Shown: positions 1 to 9,168, counted from the stretch's first letter. The stretch: 64,000 nt of DNA from Flavobacteriales bacterium (GCA_016718655.1 JADKCV010000004.1:62001-126000), one strand, 5' to 3'. Made by a program: numbers and translations. Notes: generated by a model from the letters alone, not told the origin.

Positions 1-265
1 AGATGCGATCCAGTGTGATCGTATTGTTCCCGTCGTAGATGGTGACGACAGCGTCGCTTATATAGGAGCCAGCAATGGACTCGATGCTTGTGGGGTCGAA
101 GTAGTTCTGGGTCCTGGTGAGCAGTACGAGCGGCGGCCGGCCTGTCTCAATGGTGCCTTCCACCACGATCTTGGGGTCGGTGCGAGGCAGGTCCACGGTG
201 ATCTCCTTTTCACAGGCGATCAGCGTGAGGACGGCAACCAAGTAGGGGAGGAGTTGCTTCTTCAT
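1..265 (-). CDS. DUF4249 family lipoprotein (partial, C-terminus outside window)
   Basis: Only the first 88 codons are present; the gene runs off the left edge. The start ATG (263-265) overlaps the stop of the upstream TonB receptor (TGATG). The N-terminus has a short basic start, a hydrophobic stretch and a Cys at residue 18 (lipobox LIAC), so a lipoprotein signal is likely. It continues with EKEITVDLP and a segment typical of DUF4249 proteins (IVVEG, SDAVVTIYDG). In Bacteroidota, DUF4249 genes commonly follow a CarboxypepD-reg TonB receptor, as here, and are thought to be outer-membrane accessory lipoproteins of unknown substrate. Family assignment is from the N-terminal pattern and the neighbour. 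Confidence 0.8.
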   Translation of the reverse strand, partial: MKKQLLPYLVAVLTLIACEKEITVDLPRTDPKIVVEGTIETGRPPLVLLTRTQNYFDPTSIESIAGSYISDAVVTIYDGNNTITLDRI

Positions 266-2676
266 CAGAACTTGAAATTCCAGGTAACGGAAGGAAGGAT
301 GGTGAACAGAGAGACCTGATTGGCGGTCACGCGGAGGTCACCGGCAGCGGGGTTCCCCTCAGCTCCGAAATAGATGAAGTAGGGATTGGCCCGGTTGTAG
401 ACGTTGTAGATACCGAAGGTCCAACTGCTTTTCCAGCGCTTGTTCACGGTCGTGATCGTGCCGGTCACCGGGTCCTTCTTCTCCTTGGTGCGTTTGTTGT
501 TGAGCGTGGCTGCAAGGTCGAGCCGGTGGTAGGGTACCATGCGATAACCATTGCGTTCCGTGTATTCGCTCACCAGTTCACCTTCGATGAAATACCGGTT
601 CACGGGTAAGGTCACGGCTTGCCCGGTAGCGTAGACGAAAGTTGCGCCAAAGCTCCAGCGCTCGCTACGGTCATAGGAAAGCACTACGCTCAGGTCGTGT
701 CGGCGGTCCCATCGGCTGGGGAACTCTCGACCCTGGTTGATATCGGGGAACGTGCGCATCGTCTTGCTCCACGTGTAACCCACCCAGCCGTTCACCTTGC
801 CAGTCACCTTCTTCAGGAATAGTTCCGCACCATAACTGTAACCGTCACCGAACACCAATTGCGCATCGTAGTTGGCGTTGCCGTTGTTCTGGGGTTCTGC
901 TCCTTCGGCATATTCGATCAGATTCTGGAAATCCTTGTAGTAGGCTTCCACACTCGTCTCGAACATGCGGTCCTTCAGGTCGCGGAAGTAGCCGATGGCA
1001 TATTGCGTTCCGATCTGAGGCTTCACGTTCTCACTGCTTGGGATCCACACATCGGTTGGCAGCGCAACAGAACTGAAACTGGCCAGGTGCACGTATTGCT
1101 GTCCGCGATTGAAGGAAGCTTTGATACTGCTCCGCCCATCCATCCGATAACGCATGGATAGTCGAGGTTCCAATGCCGCGTAGCCTGAGATGTTCTTCCC
1201 GTCGGCGATCTCCTCCTTGTCTATGGTGCGGGCCTGGTCATCGGTCAGGTAGCGTGTGTATGGTCCAACATGGTTGAACGTGGTGAGACGCAATCCGGCA
1301 TTGATCCGAAGTTGGTCGGTCAGGTCGAAATCATCCATCACATACAGCGCGGTCTCATGGGCATATAGCTTAGGCGGGGTGTCGATGTTGAAGTCGGTAT
1401 CGCCGCTGCTGACATTCACCGTGCTGGTCGTGTAGCTATGGTAGGTGTATTGGCCACCATACTTGAGGCTGTGACGGGCACTGAGGTAATGGGTAAGGTC
1501 GGACTTGAGGCTGTAGTCCTTGATACCGCTGAACAGTTCGAACGCGAATTGGTCCTGCTCCGCATTGAATGAGAAGGAGTAGTCACTGAACGTGGCAGTG
1601 GTGTTCATGAACAACTTGGGTCCGAAGATGTGGTTCCACCGGGCCGAGAGGGTCGCATTCCCCCAGGGGATGCGGAATTGCGGATCACCCGGGTCGCTTC
1701 CACTGAAGTCGAACACATCCCGACCGAAATAACCGCTCAGGTATACCCGGTCCCTGTCGCTGATGCGATAGTTCGCTTTGGCATTCAGGTCATAGAAGTA
1801 ATAGCCCGAACCGGAGAAGGCAGAGGTGTCACTGATGAAGGGCTTGGTGAGGACATCGATGTAGGTGCGTCGACCGGATACGATGAAGGACCCCTTGTCC
1901 TTTACGATGGGCCCTTCGAGTGTGAGTCGCGAGGAGATGAGCCCGATACCTCCCTGCCCATGGAATCCCTTGTCATTGCCCTCCTTCATGGTGATGTCGA
2001 GCACGGAGGAGATCCGGCCACCGTAGTTGGCGGGCATCCCCCCTTTGATGAGTTCGATGTTCTTGACCGCATCCGCGTTGAAAACGCTGAAGAACCCGAA
2101 CAGGTGGGACGCATTGTACACCACCGCGTCATCCAAGAGGATGAGGTTCTGGTCGGGCCCCCCTCCACGCACATAGAAGCCGCTGTTGCCCTCACCATTG
2201 CTCTTGACGCCGGGCAGGAATTGAATCGTCTTGAGGATGTCCACCTCTCCGAGAAGCGCTGGGAGGGTATTCAGCCGTTGAACGTCGAGTTCCACGGTAC
2301 CCATTTGCGTTCCTTCGGTATTGTCCTTGGTGCGATCCCCCACCACCTCGAATTCCTTGGCTTGTATGACCTTGGGGCGTGCTTCGATATTCAACTTCAT
2401 ATCGGCGCTCACGTCAATGACCTGGGTGAATTCCTCATAGCCAATGAAGCTCATGGCTATGGTCTGGGAACCGGAGCCCACGTTCAATACGAAGTACCCG
2501 TAGGTGTTGGTGGAAGACCCTTTCATGGTCTCTTTGACATACACATTGGCACCGATCAGGGTCTCACCAGTGCTCCCATCCTTCACGAATCCGCTGATGG
2601 TGAATGTTCCCTGGGCGGAGAGGATCACCGGTGATAGGAACGAGGAAAGTAGGATGAGCAGGATATGGGTCCGCAT
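265..2676 (-). CDS. TonB-dependent outer-membrane receptor with CarboxypepD-reg-like N-terminal domain
   Basis: About 803 residues from the chosen ATG at 2676. This start gives a signal peptide (MRTHILLILL...LSAQG); an in-frame start 18 codons upstream would sit beyond the promoter. Domains: CarboxypepD-reg-like beta sandwich at about 26-105 (ISGFVKDGSTGETLIGANVYV), plug at about 115-240 (FYVRGGG, ILLDDAVVYN, IELIKGGMPANYGGR), then a long beta-barrel with alternating aromatic strands ending in the typical terminal aromatic WNFKF. It should import a substrate across the outer membrane using TonB; the substrate cannot be read from sequence. It overlaps the DUF4249 gene downstream, so the two form an operon. 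A TACCTTTG box lies just upstream. Confidence 0.95.
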   Translation of the reverse strand: MRTHILLILLSSFLSPVILSAQGTFTISGFVKDGSTGETLIGANVYVKETMKGSSTNTYGYFVLNVGSGSQTIAMSFIGYEEFTQVIDVSADMKLNIEARPKVIQAKEFEVVGDRTKDNTEGTQMGTVELDVQRLNTLPALLGEVDILKTIQFLPGVKSNGEGNSGFYVRGGGPDQNLILLDDAVVYNASHLFGFFSVFNADAVKNIELIKGGMPANYGGRISSVLDITMKEGNDKGFHGQGGIGLISSRLTLEGPIVKDKGSFIVSGRRTYIDVLTKPFISDTSAFSGSGYYFYDLNAKANYRISDRDRVYLSGYFGRDVFDFSGSDPGDPQFRIPWGNATLSARWNHIFGPKLFMNTTATFSDYSFSFNAEQDQFAFELFSGIKDYSLKSDLTHYLSARHSLKYGGQYTYHSYTTSTVNVSSGDTDFNIDTPPKLYAHETALYVMDDFDLTDQLRINAGLRLTTFNHVGPYTRYLTDDQARTIDKEEIADGKNISGYAALEPRLSMRYRMDGRSSIKASFNRGQQYVHLASFSSVALPTDVWIPSSENVKPQIGTQYAIGYFRDLKDRMFETSVEAYYKDFQNLIEYAEGAEPQNNGNANYDAQLVFGDGYSYGAELFLKKVTGKVNGWVGYTWSKTMRTFPDINQGREFPSRWDRRHDLSVVLSYDRSERWSFGATFVYATGQAVTLPVNRYFIEGELVSEYTERNGYRMVPYHRLDLAATLNNKRTKEKKDPVTGTITTVNKRWKSSWTFGIYNVYNRANPYFIYFGAEGNPAAGDLRVTANQVSLFTILPSVTWNFKF

Positions 2677-2694
2677 GGAGTCGTTTAGAGGGTG

Positions 2695-2702
2695 CAAAGG
2701 TA
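2695..2702 (-). promoter_or_regulatory. Bacteroidota -7 promoter element of the TonB receptor operon
   Basis: TACCTTTG on the minus strand matches the Bacteroidota -7 consensus TAnnTTTG. It ends 19 bases before the chosen receptor start at 2676 and supports that start over the longer ORF. No clear TTG -33 element is visible. Confidence 0.6.
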
Positions 2703-2940
2703 CCGGCCGTGCACGGTGGGATCCTTCCATTCATCGGGAGGTGCTGCCGTTCGTCCCAGATACATCGGTGGGATCAGTTGGCGTACCAAACAGTGCGACC
2801 AGCGTATTGCCTTGTAACGGTCAAAGCAAGACTTGATAATGTACCATGACCATTTCTACGGTATGTGAATGAATGATCGCATTTGGAACGTTCTAAGCCG
2901 AACAAGCCTGTTCGAGGTCGCTGGTCCGGTCTTGATACGC
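2703..2940. other. Intergenic stretch with no gene seen
   Basis: Between the receptor promoter and the tRNA-Pro terminator I see no credible coding region, only shadow frames. The segment around 2830-2900 is more AT-rich than its surroundings. No further function is assigned. Confidence 0.5.
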
Positions 2941-2967
2941 GGAAGGCCGCCCGATCGGCGGCCTTCC
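2941..2967 (-). terminator. Hairpin downstream of tRNA-Pro
   Basis: GGAAGGCCGCC and GGCGGCCTTCC form a perfect 11-bp stem around a 5-base loop, starting about 10 bases past the tRNA 3' end. There is no strong U-tract, so it could be a terminator or a processing structure. Confidence 0.6.
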
Positions 2968-2976
2968 ATTTGCCAG

Positions 2977-3050
2977 TCGGGGTGACTGGATTCGAACCAG
3001 CGACCACTTGCACCCCATGCAAGTGCGCTACCGGGCTGCGCTACACCCCG
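2977..3050 (-). tRNA. tRNA-Pro (anticodon GGG)
   Basis: A full cloverleaf can be drawn on the minus strand. The acceptor stem CGGGGTG pairs with CACCCCG, the D-arm holds AGCGCAGCCCGGTAGCGC, and the anticodon stem CTTGC/GCAAG encloses loop ATGGGGT (anticodon GGG, reads CCC). The T-arm carries GGTTCGAATCC. The discriminator base is A and CCA is not encoded directly after it. Length is 74 bases. A degenerate partial copy lies upstream at about 3060-3128. Confidence 0.95.
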
Positions 3051-3059
3051 AGGGACCTT

Positions 3060-3128
3060 GTCCCGCATTTTGCACCGACCATCCCGCCCTTCAGGCGGGG
3101 ATCGCTACCGGGCTGCGTTAGACCCCGA
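3060..3128 (-). pseudogene. Degenerate tRNA-Pro-like remnant
   Basis: Bases 3104-3128 nearly repeat the 5' acceptor strand and D-arm of the intact tRNA-Pro (3027-3051), and the similarity continues into the upstream leader (CTTGTCCC at both sites). The flanking CGACCA is also shared, but the anticodon arm is replaced by a GC-rich hairpin (TCCCGCC...GGCGGGGA) and no GGTTCGAAT T-loop follows. It cannot fold as a normal tRNA. It reads as a decayed tandem copy or a recombination scar. Confidence 0.6.
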
Positions 3129-3204
3129 AAGCACTTGTCCCACGATCATCCGTTGCGCTCGGTTCTGGAGCCGAGCACGGGCTATGAGAGGCCCGAACGG
3201 GGCG

Positions 3205-3212
3205 CAAATGTA
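3205..3212 (-). promoter_or_regulatory. Putative -7 element for the tRNA-Pro transcript
   Basis: TACATTTG on the minus strand matches TAnnTTTG. It lies upstream of the tRNA remnant and of tRNA-Pro with no gene between. A hairpin (GCTCGG...CCGAGC near 3157-3176) is in the predicted leader. Confidence 0.45.
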
Positions 3213-3302
3213 GAAAATGATCAGGTACTCCTACTATCGGAGTTCAAATGGCCATTGACCAAGGCTGCTACAAGGCAAGGAAGCCTCGTCCAACGAGCAC
3301 GG

Positions 3303-3404
3303 TCAGAGGATGCCGAGCGAACAGCACAAGGCGAACGCTACGATGAACGAATAGATCACCGCAGTGAGGATGCCTGCACTGTATTTGCGAACTAGCGGTT
3401 GCAT
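3303..3404 (-). CDS. Possible 33-residue hydrophobic small protein
   Basis: ATG at 3404 to TGA at 3303 encodes 33 residues: a short basic N-terminus (MQPLVRKYS), then one hydrophobic segment (ILTAVIYSFIVAFALCC) able to span a membrane, then a very short tail. It sits in an otherwise empty 380-base interval and has an ACCTTTG promoter-like string about 35 bases upstream. No homologue is recognised. It could be chance; conservation in relatives would decide. Confidence 0.25.
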   Translation of the reverse strand: MQPLVRKYSAGILTAVIYSFIVAFALCCSLGIL

Positions 3405-3567
3405 GGCTTGGTTTGGCGATTGGTCGAACAAAGGTCCGAGCGAAGGAGGACGTAGCGTGTTCCCCCTGTGTTACCAAGGCGCTAGTTCTCGACCGATGAA
3501 TGTTCATTTCTGGCCCAGGGATCTTCCCACTGAGCATTTCTTCAGGGTCGTCACCTCCTAGTAGTTC

Positions 3568-3575
3568 TACCTTTG
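3568..3575 (+). promoter_or_regulatory. -7 element of the M1 aminopeptidase gene
   Basis: TACCTTTG exactly fits TAnnTTTG and ends 21 bases before the ATG at 3597. It supports that start. Confidence 0.6.
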
Positions 3576-3596
3576 GGGCCTTCGTCCTGAGCACCG

Positions 3597-5493
3597 ATGA
3601 CCTGGAGACAAGACCTGCCTATCTGCGCCTTTTCGTTGCTTATGATCGGATGTGGGCAGGAGCCCGGTGCTTCCGGTGCCCGGCATCAGGTCACTATGAA
3701 CACGCCGGTCACCATGGATCCACATAGTAACGCCAGTTCGAGTCCGGCCCGTATCAAACACCTCGACCTTGACATCGTCGTGGACATGGATCGGCGCGTG
3801 CTTCACGGTACCGCAGCCTATGACATTGTATCGCATGGGGCGCCGGATATCGTTCTTGATACCGATGGGTTGGCGGTGGAGCGTGTGGAGGTCGATGGTC
3901 GACCAGTGACCCACACGTGGATGGATAGTACGATGCTCGGCCGTGGGTTACGGATCCGTCAGCCCTGCGAGCAAGCGGATATCGGTCACCTACAGTACCA
4001 CTGCTCATGCGAAGGCCCTGCAATGGTTGACACCTCAGCAGACGGCGGATCGCACCTTCCCATTCCTCTTCACCCAAGGCCAAGCGATCTTGACCCGCAC
4101 ATGGATCCCAATCCAGGATTCGCCGGGGATCCGACTTACCTATACCGCCAGGGTGAAGGTCCCCAAGGAGTTGATGGCCCTGATGAGCGCCACGAATCCT
4201 CAAGAGCGTAGTATCGATGGTTCGTACACCTTCCGGATGGACCAGCCCATCCCGGCATACCTGATCGCACTTGCAGTGGGTGATCTGGGCTTCATCCCGA
4301 TCGGGCAACGGACCGGTGTCTATGCAGAGCAGAGCATGGTGAAGAAGGCGGCTTGGGAGTTCGCTGATATGGAGCGAATGTTGCTAGTGGCTGAGGAACT
4401 CTATGGTCCATATCGGTGGGAACGATATGATGTGATCGTGCTACCGCCCAGTTTTCCTTTCGGCGGAATGGAGAATCCACGTCTGACGTTCGCAACGCCA
4501 ACGATCATTGCGGGTGATCGCTCCTTGACCTCCCTCATCGCTCACGAGTTGGCGCACAGTTGGAGCGGCAATCTGGTGACCAACGCCACGTGGAACGATT
4601 TCTGGTTGAACGAAGGGTTCACCGTCTATTTTGAGAACAGGATCTGTGAGGCCGTTTATGGCGAGGATCGGGCGCTCATGTTACAGGTATTGGGCAGGCA
4701 GGAGTTGGAAAGGACCCTGGCCGATCTATCCCACGAAGGTCATGTACACGATACTCATTTGCGGTTGGACCTTTCGGGTCGCGATCCCGATGATGGCATG
4801 ACGGACGTTGCCTATGAGAAAGGTTTTGCATTCCTCAAGATGCTGGAGTCCAAGGTAGGGCGGCCCAAGTTCGACGCGTTCCTACGATCCTATTTCGATG
4901 AATATGCGTTCCAAAGTATGACGACGGATGCATTCCTCGAGCACCTTGATGTAGAGCTATTGGCCCCCAACAAGGTTGTTGTTGATGTCGCTGCTTGGGT
5001 GGATGGTCCTGGATTACCGATCGACGCACTGATACCGAATTACACGGGCTTCAATGATGTGGATGATGAATTGGCCCGATGGCTGAGTGGGATCTCGGCA
5101 GGCGAACTTCGAACGGCCGATTGGAATGCGTTCCAATGGATCCACTTCCTGCGCCATCTTCCACGCGGATTGACCCAGGATCAGATGACCGAGTTGGATA
5201 ACACCTTCCTCTTGACGCAAAGTGGGAATGCGGAGATACTCGCGGCGTGGTTCGAACAGTGCATCCGTAATGATCACGACCCGGCCTATCCTGGGTTGGA
5301 CCGCTTCCTGACCTCGGTGGGGCGTCGCAAGTTCTTGCTGCCGCTCTACTCCGAGTTGATGAATACGGAGAAGGGAAAGCTGATGGCACGTACGATCTAT
5401 CAACAGGCGCGCCCCAATTACCATGCAGTGGCAGTGAGGTCATTGGATGAACTTCTGGTATGGAAGGACAACAAGCCTACAGTGTCATTCTGA
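3597..5493 (+). CDS. M1 family (leukotriene A4 hydrolase-like) aminopeptidase lipoprotein, frameshifted
   Basis: Two reading frames make one protein of about 632 residues, normal for LTA4H-like M1 peptidases. The first frame runs from 3597 (signal with lipobox LMIGC at about residue 19, then the N-terminal beta domain up to LGRGLRI near 3957). The second starts about 3960 (SPASKRISVTYSTTAHAKALQWLTPQQT) and runs to 5493. The shift lies within roughly 3950-3985. The second frame has the substrate motif GGMEN and the zinc motif HELAHSW followed 18 residues later by NE (HExxH-x18-E), so catalytic residues are intact. It removes N-terminal residues from peptides, probably at the envelope. The shift may be a true mutation or a base-call error. 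Its 3' end overlaps the convergent esterase gene by 9 bases. Confidence 0.85.
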
Positions 5494-6126
5494 TCGTTCG
5501 AACAGGCGCTTCAAGGTGAGCGCTTCCAGCTTATGACCGCCATTGAACACATGCATCCTATTCGGGATCCCAGCAGCGGTCAGGCGTTGGGCTATGATGT
5601 GTAGGTCCTCGATGCGGGCATAGGGGTCTTGATCCCCTAGTACGAGGTCCATGGCGTTGCCAACACGTTCGGAAAGCACATCAAGGTCCAAGTCCGGAGG
5701 GAGGCTACCTGACCACAGTATCATCCGTGCGAGAGGTGTCCGCCCCCTGGTTGCCCACCTCGTGATGGTGGCGACACCTTGGGAGAATCCGAGCGTATGA
5801 ACGGGAACCCCGTTGGTCATCCGTTTCAACAGATGGTCCACAAGGTCGTCCAAGTATCCCACGTGATCCTCGATCTCGTGTTGTCGGTCCTCCCTTGTCA
5901 TCCATGTGGCGCCCACACGGTCATGCGCACTGTCGAGGTAGAAACGACTCAGCGCTTCAGGCGCTAGGATACACCTCCCCGGTACCAAGGAGGAGAAGTG
6001 GTTGAGGAAATAACGTGCCAGTTGGCCATAACCATGAACGACGACCCAGAGTTCGGTCGCCGTTGCGGGGTCGCCCACCAGGTGGTAACGTGCTGTGCGT
6101 TGAACACGGAGGGAATGCTCTTCCAC
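5485..6126 (-). CDS. Alpha/beta hydrolase, serine esterase (carboxylesterase/phospholipase-like)
   Basis: About 213 residues from a GTG at 6126, eight bases after the stop of the dehydrogenase gene. This start places VQRTARY near the N-terminus; a GTG 18 codons further up is also open but lies inside the preceding gene. The nucleophile motif GFSQG, an acid in LGDQDPY and a histidine in FNGGH form the usual catalytic triad, and VVVHGYGQ provides the oxyanion region. Small soluble esterases of this kind hydrolyse short acyl esters; the natural substrate is unknown. It is probably translationally coupled to the E1 gene upstream, though no functional link is obvious. Confidence 0.85.
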   Translation of the reverse strand: MEEHSLRVQRTARYHLVGDPATATELWVVVHGYGQLARYFLNHFSSLVPGRCILAPEALSRFYLDSAHDRVGATWMTREDRQHEIEDHVGYLDDLVDHLLKRMTNGVPVHTLGFSQGVATITRWATRGRTPLARMILWSGSLPPDLDLDVLSERVGNAMDLVLGDQDPYARIEDLHIIAQRLTAAGIPNRMHVFNGGHKLEALTLKRLFERSE

Positions 6127-6133
6127 CAGGGGG

Positions 6134-8248
6134 TCAATAACGGAGCAGTTCGCCAAGCACCGTTCCAACCTTTTCGGCACTGGGTATCATCGTGGCCTCC
6201 AGCGTACTGTTGAGCGGTATCGCAGGCATATCCAAGGATCCGATGGTTCGAACAGGGGCATCGAGGTGGTGGAAACACGAATCTGCGATGCGACCGGCCA
6301 ACGCCTGAGCGAAACTGTTGGTGAGTTGCTCTTCGGTGACCACCAGACAACGTCCATGACGTTGAACTTCTTCCATGACCAACTCCTCATCCAACGGGAC
6401 CAGTGTACGCAGGTCCACGATCGTGATCCGGCCAGGGTACTCCTTGGCGGCGGCTTTGGCCCAGTATACTCCCATGCCGTATGTGACGACCACTGCGGCC
6501 TTGCCCAAGGCCACATGACCACGTTCAGCCTCCAATACCAACCTTCCCTTGCCGAAGGGTATCACATAATCCGCGCTCGGTTCGATGGTGCGCGCGTCCT
6601 CGGTACCCTTGATCTTGCTCCAGTAAAGGCCTTTGTGCTCCAGCATCACCACGGGATTCGGGTCGTGGTAGGCGGCCTTCATCAATCCCTTCAGGTCCGC
6701 ACCAGTGCTGGGGTAAGCCACCTTGATACCCTTGATGGAGCACAGCACGCTCTCCACACTACTGCTGTGATAGGGTCCACCGCTGCCATATGCTCCGATG
6801 GGTACGCGTAGGATACAACTCACCGGCCACTTGCCCACCGTGAGATAGCAGCTACGCGCTACCTCCGTGAAGAGCTGGTTCAGCCCCGGCCAGATATAAT
6901 CAGCGAACTGTACTTCCACGATCGGCTTGAGCCCGGCGGCGCTCATTCCCACCGTGCTTCCGATGATGAAGGCCTCCTGAATGGGTGTATTGAACACCCG
7001 ATGGTCCCCGAAGTCGCGGGCAAGCGTGGCCGCTTCACGGAAGACACCACCCAATCGTCCTCCTACATCCTGTCCGTACAAGAGACAGCGTTCATCCTCC
7101 TGCATCAGTTCCCGGATGGCGAACAATGCACTGTCCACCATAACGGTCGGCTCGCGGTCCGTAGGGGCACGATCACCTTTCTCCTCGGTGATGGGAGTGG
7201 GGGCGAAGACATGGGTCGTCAGGTCCTCAGGCGTCGGATCGTCGGCCGACCGGGCGCGTTCGAAGTCGGCTTTCACCCGGGCGATGGCCTCTTGTTCGAG
7301 TTTCCGTAACCCCTCCAATTGGATGCGTTGGTCGAGCAATTGTTGCAGGAATCGCGGGAAGGGGTCACGCTTCCTGTGCTCCGCAAGATCCTCCTCGCTG
7401 CGGTAGAACTCCATACGAACCCCACTTGTGTGGTGGTTGAGCAGTGGGACCTTGGCGTGTACGAGGAAGGGCCGCCGTTCACGACGAACTATACCGATCA
7501 CTTCATGGAGGGTGGTATAACTGGTCAGGAGATCGGTACCATCGATGCTCCGTACTTCGAGTCCCTTGAAGCCCTTGGCATATTCACTCGCATCCGCGAC
7601 ACGGATCTCATCGGCGCTGGCACTGATGTCCCATTCGTTGTCCTGGACCAGATAGATGATCGGTAGCTGCTTGAGCACTGCCATTTGCAAGGCTTCGGCC
7701 ACCTCACCTTCCGTGATGGCCGCATCGCCTATGGAGCAGACAACGATAGGCGCATCATCATCGGATGAGCCGTTCAGATCGTGTGGTATACCCGCCTCCT
7801 CTTTGTAACGCAAACCCAGAGCGATCCCCGTGGTCGGGATGGCCTGCATGCCTGTGGCGCTGCTCTGGTGTGGTATGCGGGGCATCCCTTGCCTACGAAG
7901 GCTAGGATGGCTGTAATAGGTGCGGCCGCCGCTGAAAGGATCGTCCCGCTTGGCCATGAGCTGCAGCATCAGTTCATAGGGCTCCATTCCAATACCCAGA
8001 AGGATACTATCGTCCCTATAGTAGGGAGCCACGTAGTCCTGGGGTTTCAATTGAAGTCCCAAGGCCAGTTGGATGGCCTCATGCCCTCTGCTCGTGGCAT
8101 GGACGTATTTGGCCGTGAACTTGGCATTGGCTTCATAAAGTTCGGTCATGGCCTTGGCCGTGCACATCAGTTCCCACGCCTTCAGTAGCGTATCGGTGGG
8201 TATGGCCGTGGGATGTAGGGCGGGGCTGGACTTGGTGGTGGGCATCAA
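6134..8248 (-). CDS. 2-oxoacid dehydrogenase E1 component, alpha and beta subunits fused
   Basis: 704 residues. Residues about 20-340 are the E1 alpha domain with the thiamine diphosphate motif GDAAITEGEVAEAL...QDNEW (about 174-206). From about 370 to the end is the E1 beta domain (GQDVGGRLGGVFR, FNTPIQEAFIIG, VPIGAYGSGGPYHSSSVES). The enzyme decarboxylates a 2-oxoacid and transfers the acyl group to the lipoyl E2. Fused alpha-beta E1 of this length is common in Bacteroidota, where it is annotated as branched-chain or pyruvate dehydrogenase E1; substrate is not certain from sequence. No E2 or E3 gene is adjacent, so these must be encoded elsewhere. Confidence 0.92.
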   Translation of the reverse strand: MMPTTKSSPALHPTAIPTDTLLKAWELMCTAKAMTELYEANAKFTAKYVHATSRGHEAIQLALGLQLKPQDYVAPYYRDDSILLGIGMEPYELMLQLMAKRDDPFSGGRTYYSHPSLRRQGMPRIPHQSSATGMQAIPTTGIALGLRYKEEAGIPHDLNGSSDDDAPIVVCSIGDAAITEGEVAEALQMAVLKQLPIIYLVQDNEWDISASADEIRVADASEYAKGFKGLEVRSIDGTDLLTSYTTLHEVIGIVRRERRPFLVHAKVPLLNHHTSGVRMEFYRSEEDLAEHRKRDPFPRFLQQLLDQRIQLEGLRKLEQEAIARVKADFERARSADDPTPEDLTTHVFAPTPITEEKGDRAPTDREPTVMVDSALFAIRELMQEDERCLLYGQDVGGRLGGVFREAATLARDFGDHRVFNTPIQEAFIIGSTVGMSAAGLKPIVEVQFADYIWPGLNQLFTEVARSCYLTVGKWPVSCILRVPIGAYGSGGPYHSSSVESVLCSIKGIKVAYPSTGADLKGLMKAAYHDPNPVVMLEHKGLYWSKIKGTEDARTIEPSADYVIPFGKGRLVLEAERGHVALGKAAVVVTYGMGVYWAKAAAKEYPGRITIVDLRTLVPLDEELVMEEVQRHGRCLVVTEEQLTNSFAQALAGRIADSCFHHLDAPVRTIGSLDMPAIPLNSTLEATMIPSAEKVGTVLGELLRY

Positions 8249-8320
8249 GGCGCTTGTCTGGTGTCTACAGGAGCGGCCAAATTACGCGTTGGGCGGCGCA
8301 TGCGGTGCGTCATGCGCTGA

Positions 8321-8328
8321 TAGCTTTG
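8321..8328 (+). promoter_or_regulatory. -7 element upstream of the AIM24 gene
   Basis: TAGCTTTG matches TAnnTTTG and ends 23 bases before the ATG at 8352. A shorter match (TAATTTG, near 8278-8284 on the other strand) could serve the divergent E1 gene. Confidence 0.5.
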
Positions 8329-8351
8329 TCACCACCTTCAACCCAACACCA

Positions 8352-9152
8352 ATGAGCCGTACTGCACACGAACTCGATCACCGTATCGTCGGTGATGATA
8401 TGCAATGCGTGGAGATCACACTCGATCCCATGGAGACCGTCATTGCCGAAGCGGGTACCATGATGATGCTGGACGAGGGCATTCAGATGGAGACCATCTT
8501 CGGCGATGGGCGTGGTCAAAGCCAGTCGTTCATGGACAAGATGTTCAGTGCCGGAAAGCGCGTCCTCACGGGTGAGAGCTTGTTCATGACGACCTACACC
8601 AACACCAGTAGTGTGCGAAGAACAGCGTGGTTCGCAGCGGGCTATCCCGGGAAGATCATGCCCATGGATCTTCGTGACTACCAAGGGAAGCTCATCTGCC
8701 AGAAGAACAGCTTCCTGGCTGCTGCCAAAGGCGTGAACATCGGGATCGCCTTCCAGAAGCGATTGGGTGCTGGACTTTTCGGTGGTGAGGGTTTCATCAT
8801 GCAGAAGCTGGAGGGTGATGGACAGGTTTACATTCATGCGGGTGGTACCACGGTGCAGCGGGACCTCCAGCCAGGCGAGACGCTGCGCGTGGACACGGGC
8901 TGTCTGGTGGCGATGACACAGGACGTGGACTATGATGTCCAATTCGTTGGTGGCATCAAGAACACGCTCTTCGGTGGGGAAGGTCTGTTCTTCGCCACCT
9001 TACGCGGCCCCGGGCGCGTATGGATCCAATCGCTCCCATTCAGTCGACTTGCGGACAATATCATCGCAGCGGCACCTCGTGCAGGTGGCCGAGGCAAGGA
9101 GGAGGGCAGCCTCTTGGGCGGGATCGGCCGACTGCTGGACGGCGACAATTAG
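8352..9152 (+). CDS. AIM24 / TIGR00266 family protein
   Basis: 266 residues from the ATG at 8352, chosen because MSRTAHELDHRIVGDDMQ begins the conserved beta-rich domain and a promoter-like box lies just upstream. Characteristic segments are VEITLDPMETVIAEAGTMMML near the start, glycine-rich GGTTVQRDLQPGETLRVDTGCLVA, and a C-terminal GGIKNTLFGGEGLFFATLRGPG. The family folds as a double beta barrel and is widespread but biochemically uncharacterised in bacteria; yeast AIM24 is mitochondrial. No signal peptide or membrane segment is evident, so it is probably cytosolic or membrane-peripheral. A strong hairpin follows. Confidence 0.9.
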   Translation: MSRTAHELDHRIVGDDMQCVEITLDPMETVIAEAGTMMMLDEGIQMETIFGDGRGQSQSFMDKMFSAGKRVLTGESLFMTTYTNTSSVRRTAWFAAGYPGKIMPMDLRDYQGKLICQKNSFLAAAKGVNIGIAFQKRLGAGLFGGEGFIMQKLEGDGQVYIHAGGTTVQRDLQPGETLRVDTGCLVAMTQDVDYDVQFVGGIKNTLFGGEGLFFATLRGPGRVWIQSLPFSRLADNIIAAAPRAGGRGKEEGSLLGGIGRLLDGDN

Positions 9153-9168
9153 GACTTGAGAACGGATC

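Noticed and set aside
3060..3128. A second tRNA (anticodon GAA) next to tRNA-Pro
   Set aside because: A 7-base loop CTGAAGG with a GC stem can be drawn, but there is no T-arm with GGTTCGAAT and the acceptor 3' strand is missing.
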